From NCBI GenBank assembly GCA_900473795.1, contig UCMT01000006.1, positions 18,058 through 82,057 on the forward strand: DNA of 64,000 bases, in the 5' to 3' direction. Numbering within the stretch: position 1 is the first letter of the stretch; each line of letters opens with the position of its first letter. Made by a program: the position numbers and the translations under genes. The notes under the pieces were generated by a model. That model was given only the letters and a program-made list of their open reading frames with translations. It did no database searches and was not told the origin of the DNA. Shown here one piece after another: positions 1-10,151 of the stretch. This DNA comes from Hyphomicrobiales bacterium (GTDB lineage Bacteria; Pseudomonadota; Alphaproteobacteria; Rhizobiales; Rhizobiaceae).

Positions 1-1
1 A

Positions 2-244
2 GGCTTCGCAAGCCACTTGAGGGCGGAAAATATCGTCCATTCCCAGAGTGAATTCGGCAGGGTGACTGCGAGTATCGGTATCTCGTCCGCAACAGGGGGC
101 ATTCTGCGCGCGGAGCCAAATCGCCTTCTGTCGATGGCGGACGCCGCGCTCTACGACGCCAAGGCGCAAGGTCGCAACCGCATTCTCACTCGCTCCCCTG
201 CCGCCGGTTTAAACGTGGTCAGGGACGCTGCTGGCGCTACTTGA
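2..244 (+). CDS. C-terminal end of a GGDEF (diguanylate cyclase-type) protein, partial
   Basis: The reading frame is open from the window edge and stops at 244. The visible 80 residues match the end of a GGDEF domain: the strand VTASIGIS, then the closing helix ADAALYDAKAQGRNRI, which is the usual last helix of these domains. The GGDEF catalytic loop itself lies upstream of the window, so whether the enzyme is active cannot be judged. If active it would make c-di-GMP from two GTP. A roughly 280-base gap separates it from the signalling operon that follows, so co-transcription is uncertain. Confidence 0.75.
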   Translation, partial: GFASHLRAENIVHSQSEFGRVTASIGISSATGGILRAEPNRLLSMADAALYDAKAQGRNRILTRSPAAGLNVVRDAAGAT

Positions 245-510
245 CAACTGGTCGACGCTGCCTGGATTCCACACAAGCTGGCTGCGTTCTGTAAAGCGGC
301 TGGAGCTGTCGTCACTTGTTGCCCGCGAGCTGCCAGTTGCAGGAGAGGCGGGCGCTTAAGCGAACAGCCCTCGTTGCGCCTTCGACGCCAAGAACCGTAT
401 CACTCCTCAGTGCTGCATGGTATGGTCTCAGAGTTGGCGATGATCGCAGCCGAAACTGCAAGTCGCTGACTGCGAGACCCGCTCCGTTGGCTAAATTGCG
501 GGATCGACGC

Positions 511-524
511 GGAAGGTTTCTTCC
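511..524 (+). promoter_or_regulatory. Shine-Dalgarno inside a small hairpin before the binding-protein gene
   Basis: GGAAG (511-515) and CTTCC (520-524) are perfect complements around a GTTT loop. The ATG follows directly at 525. The left arm is the ribosome binding site, so the helix could mask it. This fixes the start at 525. Any regulatory effect is inference. Confidence 0.4.
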
Positions 525-1622
525 ATGCACCGCATCGTTCTCTTTGTCATTGTCGGCCTTGCTGCTGTGGTCAGTTGCTCCGCGCATGCCGACGTGTTGA
601 TCGGGGTTTCGGCCGCGATGACAGGACGGCTGGCGTGGATTGGTGAGCAGGGGCAGCGTGGAGCGGAGATGGCGGTTGCCGATCTCAATAGGGCGGGCGG
701 CGTTCTCGGCCAGCAGGTGCGGCTCATTGCGGTCGACGACTTCTGTGATCCCGAGCAAGCGGTGGTCGCCGCCGAAAAGCTCGTGGCTGACGGTGCCGTG
801 TTCGTCGTCGGACATTACTGTTCTGGAGCCTCGATTCCAGCTTCGAAAGTGTACGAGGCCGCAGGAGTTCTGCAGATTTCGCCAGGGTCGACCAATCCGC
901 TGTTGACCGAGCAGGGTCGCGACAACGTCTTCCGCGTCATTGGTCGCGACGATGCGCAGGGTGTTGTGGCCGGCAGCTACCTGGCCGATCATTGGGGGAA
1001 CAAGAAGATTGCGATCCTTCACGACGGCACCACCTATGGCAGGGGACTTGCCGAGGAGACCAGAAAGCAGTTGAACAAGCGGGGTGTGACCGAAGCGATC
1101 TACCGGGCATACACGCCTGCAAGGAATGACTATTCGGCTGAAATCACCGCGCTGAAAGCTGCCAATGTCGCCGTGGCATATGTGGGCGGCTATCATGCCG
1201 AGGTAGCGCTCATGGTTCGCGGTGCACGTGATCGCGGTGATCCAATACAGTTCATCTCGGGCGATGCCCTCGCGACCGAGGAATTTGCCCTGATCGCCGG
1301 CCCCGCCGCTGAGGGAACCCTGTTCACGTTTTCAGCAGATCCCCGACGAAATCCCCAGGCCGCTCCGGTGGTGGAGCGGTTTCGGGCGGACAACTTTGAA
1401 CCCGCAGGCTATACGCTGTTGAGCTACGGCGCCGTTCAAGCTTGGGCGCAGGCGGTCAAGGAAGCCGGTTCGCAGGATCTGCGCGACGTGATTACGTCCT
1501 TGCGCACCCATCAATTCGATACGGTGCTCGGTCGCATCGCCTTTGATTACAAGGGCGACCTCACGGTCCAGAGCTGGGTATGGTATGTCTGGAAGGATGG
1601 CGAATACGTGCCATTGAAATAA
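525..1622 (+). CDS. Periplasmic ligand-binding protein, branched-chain amino acid (LivK) type
   Basis: This 365-residue protein begins with a signal peptide (hydrophobic stretch about 4-18, cleavage probably after SAHA). It continues as a type I periplasmic binding fold of the Peripla_BP_6/LivK family, with IGVSAAMTG, an AADLNRAGG-like helix (VADLNRAGGVLG) and the hinge region around residues 120-130. Such proteins usually bind amino acids or small organic ligands for an ABC transporter, but no permease or ATPase gene is nearby. Instead, 87 bases downstream lies a TorS-like hybrid histidine kinase. In the known Tor system the periplasmic protein TorT binds the ligand and contacts TorS. By analogy this protein is more likely a sensory co-receptor than a transport component. 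The ligand is unknown. Confidence 0.85.
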   Translation: MHRIVLFVIVGLAAVVSCSAHADVLIGVSAAMTGRLAWIGEQGQRGAEMAVADLNRAGGVLGQQVRLIAVDDFCDPEQAVVAAEKLVADGAVFVVGHYCSGASIPASKVYEAAGVLQISPGSTNPLLTEQGRDNVFRVIGRDDAQGVVAGSYLADHWGNKKIAILHDGTTYGRGLAEETRKQLNKRGVTEAIYRAYTPARNDYSAEITALKAANVAVAYVGGYHAEVALMVRGARDRGDPIQFISGDALATEEFALIAGPAAEGTLFTFSADPRRNPQAAPVVERFRADNFEPAGYTLLSYGAVQAWAQAVKEAGSQDLRDVITSLRTHQFDTVLGRIAFDYKGDLTVQSWVWYVWKDGEYVPLK

Positions 1623-1709
1623 CACAACGCTGATCACTGCGGATCGTGTTCGAGAAAAAAGCTGTGCGCGCCATGTTGACCACATCGGCCGGATCGATTG
1701 GTCGCCGCG

Positions 1710-4700
1710 ATGTTTGAACGTCTCGGCATACGCGGCCGCTTGCTCTTCGCTTTTTTTGGGATCAGCACTTTCGCGGTGCTCGCGACCGCAGCGGCCGTGT
1801 ATGCCTTCCTCCAGGTGGGTGCGGTCGTCGAGCGGATCACGGATCGCCGGGTCCCATCCGCGCTCGGATCGCTCGAAGTCTCCCGCCAAGCTGAGCGGGT
1901 CGCCGCCACTGCGCCGGCTGTCCTTGCTACCACCAGCACGGTTCAGCACAAGGACGTCTCGGCTGCGATCGGAGCGGAGATGGCGCGCCTCGAAGATTTG
2001 CTCGCCGCGCTCAAGGGCACCGCGGTAAACGCGGCGGCCGTAGCTGAAATCGAAACCGCGGTGATCGGTCTGCGGCGCAATCTCAAAGCTCTCGACGACC
2101 TTGTCGCCGCTCGCCTCACCGTGGTCACACGCAAGGAGGACCTGCTGCGCCGTTTGTCGGCGACGACCACCGCAAGCGAGCGTCTCGTGGCTCCCGGCAT
2201 TCTGGTGATGAATGCCAAGGTTCCACAGTGGCGCGCCACCGTTGCAGATGCCGCCGCGCCACCCGATGCGCGTGCTGCGGCGACAACAGATCTTGCGCTT
2301 GCAATCTCTTCCTACATCCCACAACAGAAGGCGCAAAGGGAGATCTCGGCGATCAATGAAGCGTTGCTCAAGGCGGCGGTGGCGCCGACGACCGGCGATC
2401 TGGCGCTGATGTCCTTTGCGTTGCGCCGCTCGGTTGCGTCCCTTGCTGCGACGACACCCGAGATCGATGAGAAGCTGCGAATGCGGTTCCGCCAGCGCAT
2501 TGACGAGTTCGAGGGACTGATCGACGGTGCAAAGGGCATCCTGAAGGCGCGCGAAGAAGAGCTCGCAGTGCTCGCGAAGGGCGGGAAGCTCCTGTTGGAG
2601 AATGACCAGCTGTCGCGCAAGTTAACCGGTGCCGCGAACCGTCTTGTCGGTGCGGCCAACCGCGACATCGCCGAGGCTGGCCGCGAAGCTGCAACCGTCC
2701 AGCGCATTGGCACCGGCGTTGTCCTTGGTTCGGCCGTCCTGAGCCTTCTCAGCTCGGTTCTGATTGTTTGGCTCTATGTGGACCGTAGTCTTCTCGCCCG
2801 GTTGGCGGGGCTGAGCCAGAGCATGCTTGCCATCGCCGGCGGCAACCTTCGGGCACCACTGCCTCCAACGGGCCGCGACGAGATCGGTCGCATGGCCAAA
2901 GCGCTGCAACTGTTCCGTGACACCGCGGTCGAGATCGAGGAAAAGAACCTGCGCGAGGTTGCCGAAGCGCGCCAGCGGCTCGTCGATGCAATCGAAAGCA
3001 TCTCCGAAGGCTTCGCCCTTTACGATACAGAGGACCGTCTTGTCCTGTGCAATAGCCGTTACAGGGAAATCCTCTATCCCGGCATAGCCGATTCAGTTGT
3101 CCCGGGGGCACAATTTGAGACCATTGTCCGAAAGGCGGTGACACAGGGCCTCGTCGAGGATGCGAAGGGCCAAGAGGAGGCGTGGCTCGCTGCGCGGCTT
3201 GAGGCACATCGCAATCCTAAGCAGACGCTGGTTCAACACCGCAGCCAGGACCGCTGGGTTCAGGTCAACGAGCGGCACATAACCGGCGGCGGCACGGTCG
3301 CGGTCTACACGGACATCAGCAAGCTTAAGCGGCACGAAACCGAGCTCGAGCTCGCGCGGGATGCGGCCATGGCGGCGACACAGGCCAAAAGCAAGTTCCT
3401 TGCCAGCATGAGCCACGAATTGCGCACCCCGCTGAACGCCATCCTGGGCATTACCGAAATGCTGCAGGAAGATGCCAACGACGCTGGCCAGGACGAGCTG
3501 ATCGAACCACTTGGGCGCGTTACGCGTGCCGGGAAGCATCTGCTCAAGCTTATTAATGAGGTGCTCGATCTTGCCAAGATTGAGGCCGGCCGCCTGGAAC
3601 TGCATATCGAGGCGTTCGATATCGCAGGCATGGTTCAGGATGCCGCGACAACCGTGCGGCCACTTGCCCAGAAAAACCGCAACGGGATCATTATCGAATG
3701 TCCAGAGGACATTGGCAGCATGCGCGGCGATCCGCTCCGGGTTCGTCAGATCCTCCTCAACCTATTGAGCAATGCATGCAAGTTCACGGAAAATGGACAG
3801 GTCACGATTGCGGCGGCGCGCATGAAGGTTGACGATGCCAAGGGCGTGTTGTTGACGGTTGCCGATACCGGCATCGGCATGACGCCGCAGCAGATGAAGA
3901 ACTTGTTCCAGGAGTTTAGCCAGGCCGATAGTTCCACCACGCGCAAGTACGGCGGCACCGGACTAGGGCTTGCCATCAGCCAGCGCCTGTGCCGCGCAAT
4001 GGGTGGTGACATCACCGTTGACAGCACTCCTGCCGTCGGCACCAGGTTTACCGTGTGGCTGCCGTCGGCGATCGAGGCGCCTCCCACGTTGGCACAGCCG
4101 CCGGTCCCTGGGATCGCCGCCGCCGAGCAGGTTCGCCTCGTCTCGAACATCGTCCTCGTCGTTGATGACGATGAGGCGGTGCGAGACCAGATGCGGCGGT
4201 TTCTGGTCCGCGAGGGCTGCGATGTGGTGACGGCCAAGGACGGTGTGGAAGCCCTTAGACTGGCGCGGCAACTGAAGCCGGCACTTATCACCCTTGATGT
4301 GATTATGCCGGGTTGCGACGGCTGGAGCGTCCTGCAGGAATTGAAGGCGGATCCTGAGCTCGCGACTATCCCCGTCGTGATGCTCACCATGGCCGACGAG
4401 AGGAACCGCGGTTACGCGCTCGGGGCCGCCGATTACATGGTTAAGCCGATCGAGCGCGATGCGCTGCGCAAACTCATTGCGAAATTCTGGTCCGGAGTGC
4501 CTGGCTCAGCGCCGCGGGTTCTGATCGTCGAGGATGATGGGGACACGCGTCAGCAATGGCGCCGCATATTACGCACAGAGGGTTGCGACGTGGACGAGGC
4601 GGAGAATGGCCGGTTCGCGCTGGAACGTGTCATCCGTGAGCGTCCGGACCTCATCATTCTGGACCTCATCATGCCGGAAATGGACGGCTTCGAGTTTCTT

Positions 4701-4922
4701 GTCGAACTGCGCAAGCGGCCTGCCTTCAAGGCGGTGCCGGTCGTGGTCGTGACAGCCGCGACCCTCAGCGAGGAGGACCACGAGCGCCTCAGCGGTGGCG
4801 TCGAGCGTGTGCTCGCCAAAGCTGCCTTCAGCCGCGACGAACTTCTTGAGGAGTTGCGCAAGACGGTTGCACTGTACAGCCTTAAACGGAACTCGCCTGA
4901 CAAGGATCACCCGCATGGTTAG
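1710..4922 (+). CDS. TorS-like hybrid sensor histidine kinase with two receiver domains
   Basis: A 1070-residue membrane kinase. Order seen: TM1 (about 10-35), a helical periplasmic domain of roughly 300 residues, TM2 (about 333-357), HAMP, a PAS domain (about 425-540, starting near [10 protein letters not shown]), HisKA with SHELRTPLN (phospho-acceptor His569), HATPase with N box NLLSNACKF and G boxes ADTGIGM and [10 protein letters not shown], then receiver 1 (Asp863 in [11 protein letters not shown]) and receiver 2 (Asp985 in [11 protein letters not shown]). The large helical sensor resembles TorS, which works with a periplasmic binding protein, and one is encoded just upstream. No Hpt domain is visible, so the phosphate may pass to a separate Hpt protein or straight to the next receiver. 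A TTG lies 12 bases upstream, but the ATG at 1710 is the more usual start. The stop overlaps the next gene by 8 bases. Confidence 0.92.
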   Translation: MFERLGIRGRLLFAFFGISTFAVLATAAAVYAFLQVGAVVERITDRRVPSALGSLEVSRQAERVAATAPAVLATTSTVQHKDVSAAIGAEMARLEDLLAALKGTAVNAAAVAEIETAVIGLRRNLKALDDLVAARLTVVTRKEDLLRRLSATTTASERLVAPGILVMNAKVPQWRATVADAAAPPDARAAATTDLALAISSYIPQQKAQREISAINEALLKAAVAPTTGDLALMSFALRRSVASLAATTPEIDEKLRMRFRQRIDEFEGLIDGAKGILKAREEELAVLAKGGKLLLENDQLSRKLTGAANRLVGAANRDIAEAGREAATVQRIGTGVVLGSAVLSLLSSVLIVWLYVDRSLLARLAGLSQSMLAIAGGNLRAPLPPTGRDEIGRMAKALQLFRDTAVEIEEKNLREVAEARQRLVDAIESISEGFALYDTEDRLVLCNSRYREILYPGIADSVVPGAQFETIVRKAVTQGLVEDAKGQEEAWLAARLEAHRNPKQTLVQHRSQDRWVQVNERHITGGGTVAVYTDISKLKRHETELELARDAAMAATQAKSKFLASMSHELRTPLNAILGITEMLQEDANDAGQDELIEPLGRVTRAGKHLLKLINEVLDLAKIEAGRLELHIEAFDIAGMVQDAATTVRPLAQKNRNGIIIECPEDIGSMRGDPLRVRQILLNLLSNACKFTENGQVTIAAARMKVDDAKGVLLTVADTGIGMTPQQMKNLFQEFSQADSSTTRKYGGTGLGLAISQRLCRAMGGDITVDSTPAVGTRFTVWLPSAIEAPPTLAQPPVPGIAAAEQVRLVSNIVLVVDDDEAVRDQMRRFLVREGCDVVTAKDGVEALRLARQLKPALITLDVIMPGCDGWSVLQELKADPELATIPVVMLTMADERNRGYALGAADYMVKPIERDALRKLIAKFWSGVPGSAPRVLIVEDDGDTRQQWRRILRTEGCDVDEAENGRFALERVIRERPDLIILDLIMPEMDGFEFLVELRKRPAFKAVPVVVVTAATLSEEDHERLSGGVERVLAKAAFSRDELLEELRKTVALYSLKRNSPDKDHPHG

Positions 4923-5292
4923 CATCCTTTATGTCGAAGACAATGAGGACAACATCTATATGCTGTCCACGCGGCTAAGGCGCAAAGGTTACGAGGTCAT
5001 CGTCGCCACCGATGGGGAGCAAGGTGTGGCGCGTGCGCGATCGGATGCACCGTCGCTTATCCTGATGGACTTGAGCCTTCCCGTCATTGACGGATGGGAG
5101 GCCACCAGGCGTCTGAAGGCCCTGGCTGTGACGCGCGACATCCCCGTGATCGCTCTCTCCTCACACGCGATGCCTGGCGACCGCGAAACAGCACTGGCAG
5201 CGGGCTGCGATGACTTCGATACCAAACCCGTCGAGTTCGCGCGCTTGCTTGCAAAGATCAAGGCTCTGCTTCCAAGGGGGACGATATCATGA
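4915..5292 (+). CDS. Stand-alone response regulator receiver (DivK/CheY type)
   Basis: This 125-residue single receiver domain has the acidic pair in YVEDNEDN, the phospho-acceptor Asp in LILMDLSLP, and the conserved Thr/Ser and Lys positions (ALSSHA, DTKPV). It has no output domain. It starts 8 bases inside the kinase gene and ends overlapping the next gene by four bases (ATGA), so it should be translated with both. The N-terminal sequence YVEDNEDN is typical of DivK-like relay regulators. It probably shuttles phosphate between the kinase and the cyclase receiver, or sequesters it. Its exact role is inferred from position. Confidence 0.9.
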   Translation: MVSILYVEDNEDNIYMLSTRLRRKGYEVIVATDGEQGVARARSDAPSLILMDLSLPVIDGWEATRRLKALAVTRDIPVIALSSHAMPGDRETALAAGCDDFDTKPVEFARLLAKIKALLPRGTIS

Positions 5293-6350
5293 GCGAGATT
5301 GGGCCTGCTCTGCTTGTCGTCGACGATAACGAGGACAATCGCTTCACGCTGACGGAGCGGCTGAAACGAGAAGGCTACGCAAACGTGGCATGCGCCAGCA
5401 ATGGTCGAGAGGCGCTCGAACTGCTGGCGACAAGGCCATTCGACCTCGTGCTGCTCGACATAACGATGCCGGAAATGGACGGCTACCAAGTGCTCCAGGA
5501 GGTCAAGGCCGACACGACCCTGCGCAATATTCCGATTGTCATGATATCGGCGGTCGACGAAATCGAAAGTGTGGCGCGCTGCATCGGCCTTGGTGCAGAG
5601 GACTATCTGGCCAAGCCCTTCAACGCGGTTCTTTTGCGCGCGCGCGTGGCCGCCTGCCTGGAAAAGAAGAAACTGCGCGACCAAGAGGCGGTTTATACGC
5701 AGCAGATCGAAAACGAAAAGCGCCGAGCAGACGAGCTCCTGTACGCCATGCTGCCTCCCGGGGCTGTGCGCGAGCTCAAAGCGACCAATGCCGTGCGCCC
5801 CCGTCGCTACGACGAAGTCGCGGTGCTCTTTTGCGATATCGTTGGCTTTACGGCCTATTGCGACGAGAACCCGCCGGAGAAAGTGGTGGAGCATCTCCAG
5901 GAGCTGAACGGGGAATATGAACGAATCGTCCGTCAGCACGAGATGGAGAAGATCAAAACGATCGGCGACGCTTTCATGGCGACGGCCGGCCTGTTCAATC
6001 GCGTGCCAGATCCGGTTTTTGCCAGTTTGCAATGCGGGCTGGAGATGGTGACGGCATCACGCCGCATCGAACCGCATTGGGAGGTGCGAGTCGGCGTCCA
6101 GTTCGGGCCAGTCGTGGCGGGGATCATCGGACACCGACAATACCTCTTTGACCTGTGGGGCGACACCGTGAATATGGCGTCCCGGATCGCAGCTCATGCC
6201 AACCCCGGGACTGTGGCGACCAGTGGGGCCACTTGGCATCGCATTCGCGATCGGGGCCGCGGGCACTCCCTGGGCTTCGTGGACATCAAAGGCAAGGGCC
6301 GGATCGAACTGATCGAATGCCAGGGACTGAAGGAGGAGGGGTCGTGCTAG
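5289..6350 (+). CDS. Response regulator fused to class III adenylate/guanylate cyclase
   Basis: 353 residues. An N-terminal receiver (about 5-125, Asp in VLLDITMPEMDG) leads through a charged helical linker (about 127-165) into a class III cyclase domain (about 170-340). The metal-binding aspartates lie in FCDIVGFT and TIGDAF. Substrate-choosing positions are Lys in EKIKTIGD and Asp in FDLWGDT, the pattern of ATP-using rather than GTP-using enzymes. The transition-state Asn and Arg are in DTVNMASRI. All key residues are present, so activity as an adenylyl cyclase is likely. It closes a four-gene operon in which phosphorylation of the receiver would control cAMP synthesis. Guanylyl cyclase activity cannot be excluded from sequence alone. 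Confidence 0.92.
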   Translation: MSEIGPALLVVDDNEDNRFTLTERLKREGYANVACASNGREALELLATRPFDLVLLDITMPEMDGYQVLQEVKADTTLRNIPIVMISAVDEIESVARCIGLGAEDYLAKPFNAVLLRARVAACLEKKKLRDQEAVYTQQIENEKRRADELLYAMLPPGAVRELKATNAVRPRRYDEVAVLFCDIVGFTAYCDENPPEKVVEHLQELNGEYERIVRQHEMEKIKTIGDAFMATAGLFNRVPDPVFASLQCGLEMVTASRRIEPHWEVRVGVQFGPVVAGIIGHRQYLFDLWGDTVNMASRIAAHANPGTVATSGATWHRIRDRGRGHSLGFVDIKGKGRIELIECQGLKEEGSC

Positions 6351-6662
6351 ACCGTTTTGTTTTCCGTCGTGGATCAGTGGGCAGGACATCGTAGCCGGGG
6401 TTCGACAACGTACGGGAACTTCCTGGCGGATGCCGAGTAAAGGGAGCTGGTGGCATATAGAAGGTGCGGCCATCCTTCTTGGCCTCAGTTGTCAACCGCG
6501 CCCTTCAGCGCGGATGTGCGCGGCGTGGTTGAGACGCTCTTGGAGGAACGCGCATTTTTCCTGACAATGGGTTGGAACAATCCATTTCGTTGCGCGTTAG
6601 GCGTCCGGTCGATTTCTGTCGACATCAAACACCGTGATTTCCAACGATGCGAGGATGCACAG
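6351..6662. other. Gap without a supported gene
   Basis: This gap follows the cyclase gene. An open frame runs through it into the hypothetical gene at 6663, but its codons upstream of 6663 give no protein-like sequence. I see no clear terminator or promoter. Confidence 0.4.
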
Positions 6663-7055
6663 ATGAACAACCGGTTCCCACAACTCCATGAAGGACACGC
6701 GCCGATCACGCTACACCAGCTGTTCCGCGATGCCCTGGAAGCCTATGACGACTGGGTCGATGGCGGAGATACTCCGACGGTATACCATCAAGGAATGCCA
6801 GTTGCGATCGAAGTCGTCTTCGATCACATGCGCGATTGCACGGACATTCTGCCGAACAATATGGTCAGTGCCATTACCGAGCGCCTGACAAAGCCCTGGA
6901 GCAGCGACAGCCCCCTTGATGAGATGACCTTTTCTACTGCGGCACGCATTATGTGCGTGCTTGTTCGCAAGCGGGAATTGCGGCGCACCGGCAGCGATAT
7001 TGATGCCTTTGTCCGGCGATTCGAAAAGCTTCGCTCCGACCACGTCGACCCTTGA
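6663..7055 (+). CDS. Hypothetical protein, 130 residues
   Basis: A soluble, mildly acidic protein with no signal peptide or membrane segment and no motif I recognise. It starts at MNNRFPQL. The frame is open further upstream, but protein-like composition begins at this ATG, which has an AGGATG stretch about 10 bases before it. The single domain looks alpha-helical (for example the helix around LFRDALEAYDDWVDGG). It stands alone between the signalling operon and the FAD protein. The composition and lack of a competing opposite-strand gene support a real gene. Confidence 0.6.
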   Translation: MNNRFPQLHEGHAPITLHQLFRDALEAYDDWVDGGDTPTVYHQGMPVAIEVVFDHMRDCTDILPNNMVSAITERLTKPWSSDSPLDEMTFSTAARIMCVLVRKRELRRTGSDIDAFVRRFEKLRSDHVDP

Positions 7056-7296
7056 GGTTTATGCGTAAAACAAAGCCTCTGGGGACGCGTCCCACGGGCA
7101 AAACGTTCATCCCAACCCAAATAAGTAACGGAAATATATCGGAAAATTACAGGGCGTGAAAACGACTTGCTACCGTGTGCCTGCCGTGGTTAAAATGATT
7201 AAATACATAGAGTATGCCGTATATTTGTGAACTGGCGTTTGAGTGACAGTGCCAAGGTTCAACAATCCAGCCGCATGATGCGGGGGAGGGGATGAT

Positions 7297-8691
7297 ATGA
7301 CGGTTCACGGTTTCGCGTCGCCTTACGGTCACGGCGGCCAGTCCTTGCAGATCGCCATCGTCGGCCGCGGCTTTTCCGGTCTGATGATGGCGATCGCTCT
7401 ACTGAAATCAGTCAGCCAGCCGTTCCAGTTGCGCATGTTCGATCCGCAGCCGATCATCAGCGGCGGCCAGGCCCTGGCAACGGCCCGTTCCACCGAAATC
7501 CTCAATAGCCGCGCCCGCGATCTCTCCGTCTCGACCGGTGAGCCGAAGGATTTCACCCGCTGGCTTCAGGCCAACGCGCATTTTCGGCAAGCCGTTTCGG
7601 CTGCGATCCCGGGTTTTGGCCAGATCTTCGTGCCCAAGGCCACGTTCAGCGACTATGTCTATCAGCGATTTTCCGAAGCTTTGGCCCAACGCACCGATGT
7701 CAGCGTCCAGATGTCCAACGAGGGCATTGCTCGAATCCGGCGCAACGACAATGGTCTGTTCACGCTGAGCCTCGCTGACGGCAGCGAGGCTGTTTGCGAT
7801 GCGGTGGTTCTGGCTACCGGCTATGGCTTGAAGGTTCCCCTTGAGAAGAACGAGCAGGATCGTGAAGCGGCTCTGCGAAGTGCCTCGAACAATGCTGAGC
7901 ATGTCGTCGTCATGGGCAATGGCCTGCGGGCGGTGGATCAGGTCCTGCAATTGCGCGACGGCGGATTTACCGGGCGCATCACGATCCTGTCACGCCGCGG
8001 CTTCCTGCCGCAACCGCATACCCGAATGCCCGCGGACGCTGTCTTTCCGTCGCAGCCCATGCCATCTCAGCTTCGCCATATCGTCCGGTTCGTCCGCAGT
8101 GCCTGCGCGGAAGCCGAAGAAAACGGCTGGAGCTGGCAGGCGGCGATGAATGGCCTGCGCAAGCGTGCCCGCACCTTGTGGGCCTCGTTGCCGCCGAGCG
8201 AGAAACGGCAATTCAATCGTCATCTCAGGGCCATTTACGACAGCCACCGCAACCGGCTCCCGGCTGACGTGCATGCAAGGCTGGACCGTGAACTGGCAGG
8301 CGGCATGACGGAGCTCAAGCGTGGGACCACGCTAAAGCATATCGTCGGCGGGCTTGTTGTACGCTGGGCCGGTCAATCGGCTGAAGAACCGTTCGCTGCG
8401 GACAACGTCATCGACTGCCGCTGCCTTTCGCCAGACCTGAAGGATCCCGTCATCGCCGACCTGCTCTCCTCAGGCCTCGCGACCACCGATGAACTCGACC
8501 TTGGCCTTTCCGTAAATCCTGCGGGCGAACTGCTGACGCCAAGGGGTCGGCCTGCTGGCCTCTTCGCTATCGGCCCGCTCGGTCTCGGTTCGCTTCCGGA
8601 TATCGATCTCGTTCCCGAGATCGTGACGCAGAGCTACGCCGCCGCAGCCCTGATCGAGGCGCGATCTCGGCCGCAATTACAGGCTGGCTGA
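7297..8691 (+). CDS. FAD/NAD(P)-binding flavoprotein (NAD_binding_9 type)
   Basis: 464 residues. The N-terminal dinucleotide fold is clear: IAIVGRGFSGLMMAIALL at about residues 18-35 contains the GxGxxG loop. A second nucleotide-binding stretch lies near VVVMGNGLRAVDQVL (about 205-220), and an ATGYG motif closes the first substrate region. The arrangement fits the NAD_binding_9 family of predicted FAD-dependent oxidoreductases, whose substrates are mostly unknown. A purine-rich site (GGGGGAGGGG) sits just before the ATG. The next gene encodes the alkanesulfonate monooxygenase SsuD, so a role in sulfur compound oxidation is possible, but a hairpin and about 240 bases separate them, so they need not be one transcript. 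Confidence 0.8.
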   Translation: MTVHGFASPYGHGGQSLQIAIVGRGFSGLMMAIALLKSVSQPFQLRMFDPQPIISGGQALATARSTEILNSRARDLSVSTGEPKDFTRWLQANAHFRQAVSAAIPGFGQIFVPKATFSDYVYQRFSEALAQRTDVSVQMSNEGIARIRRNDNGLFTLSLADGSEAVCDAVVLATGYGLKVPLEKNEQDREAALRSASNNAEHVVVMGNGLRAVDQVLQLRDGGFTGRITILSRRGFLPQPHTRMPADAVFPSQPMPSQLRHIVRFVRSACAEAEENGWSWQAAMNGLRKRARTLWASLPPSEKRQFNRHLRAIYDSHRNRLPADVHARLDRELAGGMTELKRGTTLKHIVGGLVVRWAGQSAEEPFAADNVIDCRCLSPDLKDPVIADLLSSGLATTDELDLGLSVNPAGELLTPRGRPAGLFAIGPLGLGSLPDIDLVPEIVTQSYAAAALIEARSRPQLQAG

Positions 8692-8725
8692 CGGCGGACA
8701 GGCTGAGCGCCCGCAGTGGTGTGAT

Positions 8726-8747
8726 GCCGCGGCCTTCGGGCTGCGGC
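8726..8747 (+). terminator. Possible terminator after the flavoprotein gene
   Basis: A nine-base stem (8726-8734 with 8739-8747, one G-T pair) is closed by a TTCG tetraloop, 34 bases after the stop codon. Only a weak T-rich stretch follows. Confidence 0.45.
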
Positions 8748-8932
8748 CGAATTTCTGTCGTCGACATTCCCCGGTTGTACCTTTGAACTCAACGCCTCAG
8801 GAACGGTGTGTCCGGGGACGGATTTTCCTTACTCGATAAAATTTATAGATATAATTGTTTTGCGGTCGACTCCATTCCCGGAAAGACTGTCGGCCAAATT
8901 GCCAACTCCGTACGCGCTGGAGAAAATTGCAC

Positions 8933-10102
8933 ATGAGTACCGTTCCGGAAAAAATCGACGTCCTGTGGTTTCTGCCAACCCATGGGGACAGCCGCTACCT
9001 CGGCACCTCGGTCGGCGGCCGCAACGTCGATCTCAACTATCTGAAGCAGATCGCCCAGGCAGCTGACAATCTCGGCTACTACGGCGTGCTGATTCCGACC
9101 GGCCGCAGCTGCGAGGACAGCTGGATCGTCGCCTCGGCGCTGGCGCCGCTGACGGAAAAGCTGCGGTTCCTCGTCGCCGTTCGCCCAGGCCTGCTCAGCC
9201 CGACGCTTGCTGCCCGCATGACCGCGACCCTCGATCGGATTTCGAGTGGCCGTCTTCTGATCAATGTCGTCACGGGCGGCGACCCGGTCGAGAACAAGGG
9301 CGACGGTCTTCATTATTCCCATGAGGAACGCTACGAGGTCACCGAGGAATTCCTCGACATCTACAAGGCGGTTCTGCGTGGCGAGGACGTGACCGTCAAG
9401 AACAAGCACTTTGACATTGAGGATGCAAGGCTCCTGTTTCGGCCGTTCCAGGAACCGCACCCCCCGCTCTATTTCGGTGGCTCCTCCGGTGTCGGCCAAC
9501 AGGTTGCGGCGCGCACCATCGACAAATACCTCACCTGGGGCGAACCACCCGAGGATGTCGAGAAGAAGATTGCCGAGGTCAGCGCACTGGCGGATGCCGA
9601 AGGCCGCAAGGTCACCTTCGGAATCCGGCTTCACGTCATTGTCCGAGAGACTGCAAAGGAAGCCTGGACGGCGGCGGACGAGCTCATCAAATATGTCGAT
9701 GAAGACACGATCGCAGCCGCTCAGAAGGTCTTCCAGCGTATGGACTCGGTCGGCCAGAGCCGGATGAGCAAGCTGCATGGCGGCCGTAAGGACAAGCTGG
9801 AAATCAGTCCGAACCTCTGGGCCGGTGTCGGTCTCGTGCGTGGCGGCGCGGGTACGGCGCTCGTCGGCGATCCCGACAGCGTCAAGGCGCGGATCGACGA
9901 ATACCGACAGATCGGCATCGACACCTTCATCCTCTCCGGCTACCCGCATCTGGAAGAAGCCTACCGGTTCGGCGAACTGGTCCTGCCGAACCTGCCGCTC
10001 AACCATCCGGTGAGAACCTATGCGGCGAGCGCCAATACGGGTCCGTTCGGCGAAACGATCGCCGGCGACCATCGCCCGACACTGAAGGTTTCCCAGTCCT
10101 GA
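8933..10102 (+). CDS. ssuD: FMNH2-dependent alkanesulfonate monooxygenase
   Basis: 389 residues, the usual SsuD length, of the bacterial luciferase-like fold. It splits alkanesulfonates to an aldehyde and sulfite using reduced flavin and oxygen, releasing sulfur for growth. The N-terminus ([16 protein letters not shown]), the VNVVTGGD-like loop ([17 protein letters not shown]) and the Arg/Gly-rich region [15 protein letters not shown] near the C-terminus are typical of SsuD. The start is placed at MSTVPEKID. The frame is open 26 codons further, but that extension is not protein-like. Neither the flavin reductase SsuE nor the SsuABC transporter is in the window, so reduced flavin must come from elsewhere or possibly from a neighbour. 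A strong hairpin ends the transcript. Confidence 0.92.
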   Translation: MSTVPEKIDVLWFLPTHGDSRYLGTSVGGRNVDLNYLKQIAQAADNLGYYGVLIPTGRSCEDSWIVASALAPLTEKLRFLVAVRPGLLSPTLAARMTATLDRISSGRLLINVVTGGDPVENKGDGLHYSHEERYEVTEEFLDIYKAVLRGEDVTVKNKHFDIEDARLLFRPFQEPHPPLYFGGSSGVGQQVAARTIDKYLTWGEPPEDVEKKIAEVSALADAEGRKVTFGIRLHVIVRETAKEAWTAADELIKYVDEDTIAAAQKVFQRMDSVGQSRMSKLHGGRKDKLEISPNLWAGVGLVRGGAGTALVGDPDSVKARIDEYRQIGIDTFILSGYPHLEEAYRFGELVLPNLPLNHPVRTYAASANTGPFGETIAGDHRPTLKVSQS

Positions 10103-10117
10103 TCGCTGCCGATCATA

Positions 10118-10151
10118 CCCCCGATGTTTCTGAGGAGAGAAACATCGGGGG
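10118..10151 (+). terminator. ssuD: Strong terminator hairpin after ssuD
   Basis: A perfect 14-base stem (10118-10131 with 10138-10151) around the loop GAGGAG begins 15 bases after the ssuD stop. It is followed by TTGCGCATTTTTA, which supplies the T-rich tail. Confidence 0.8.
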
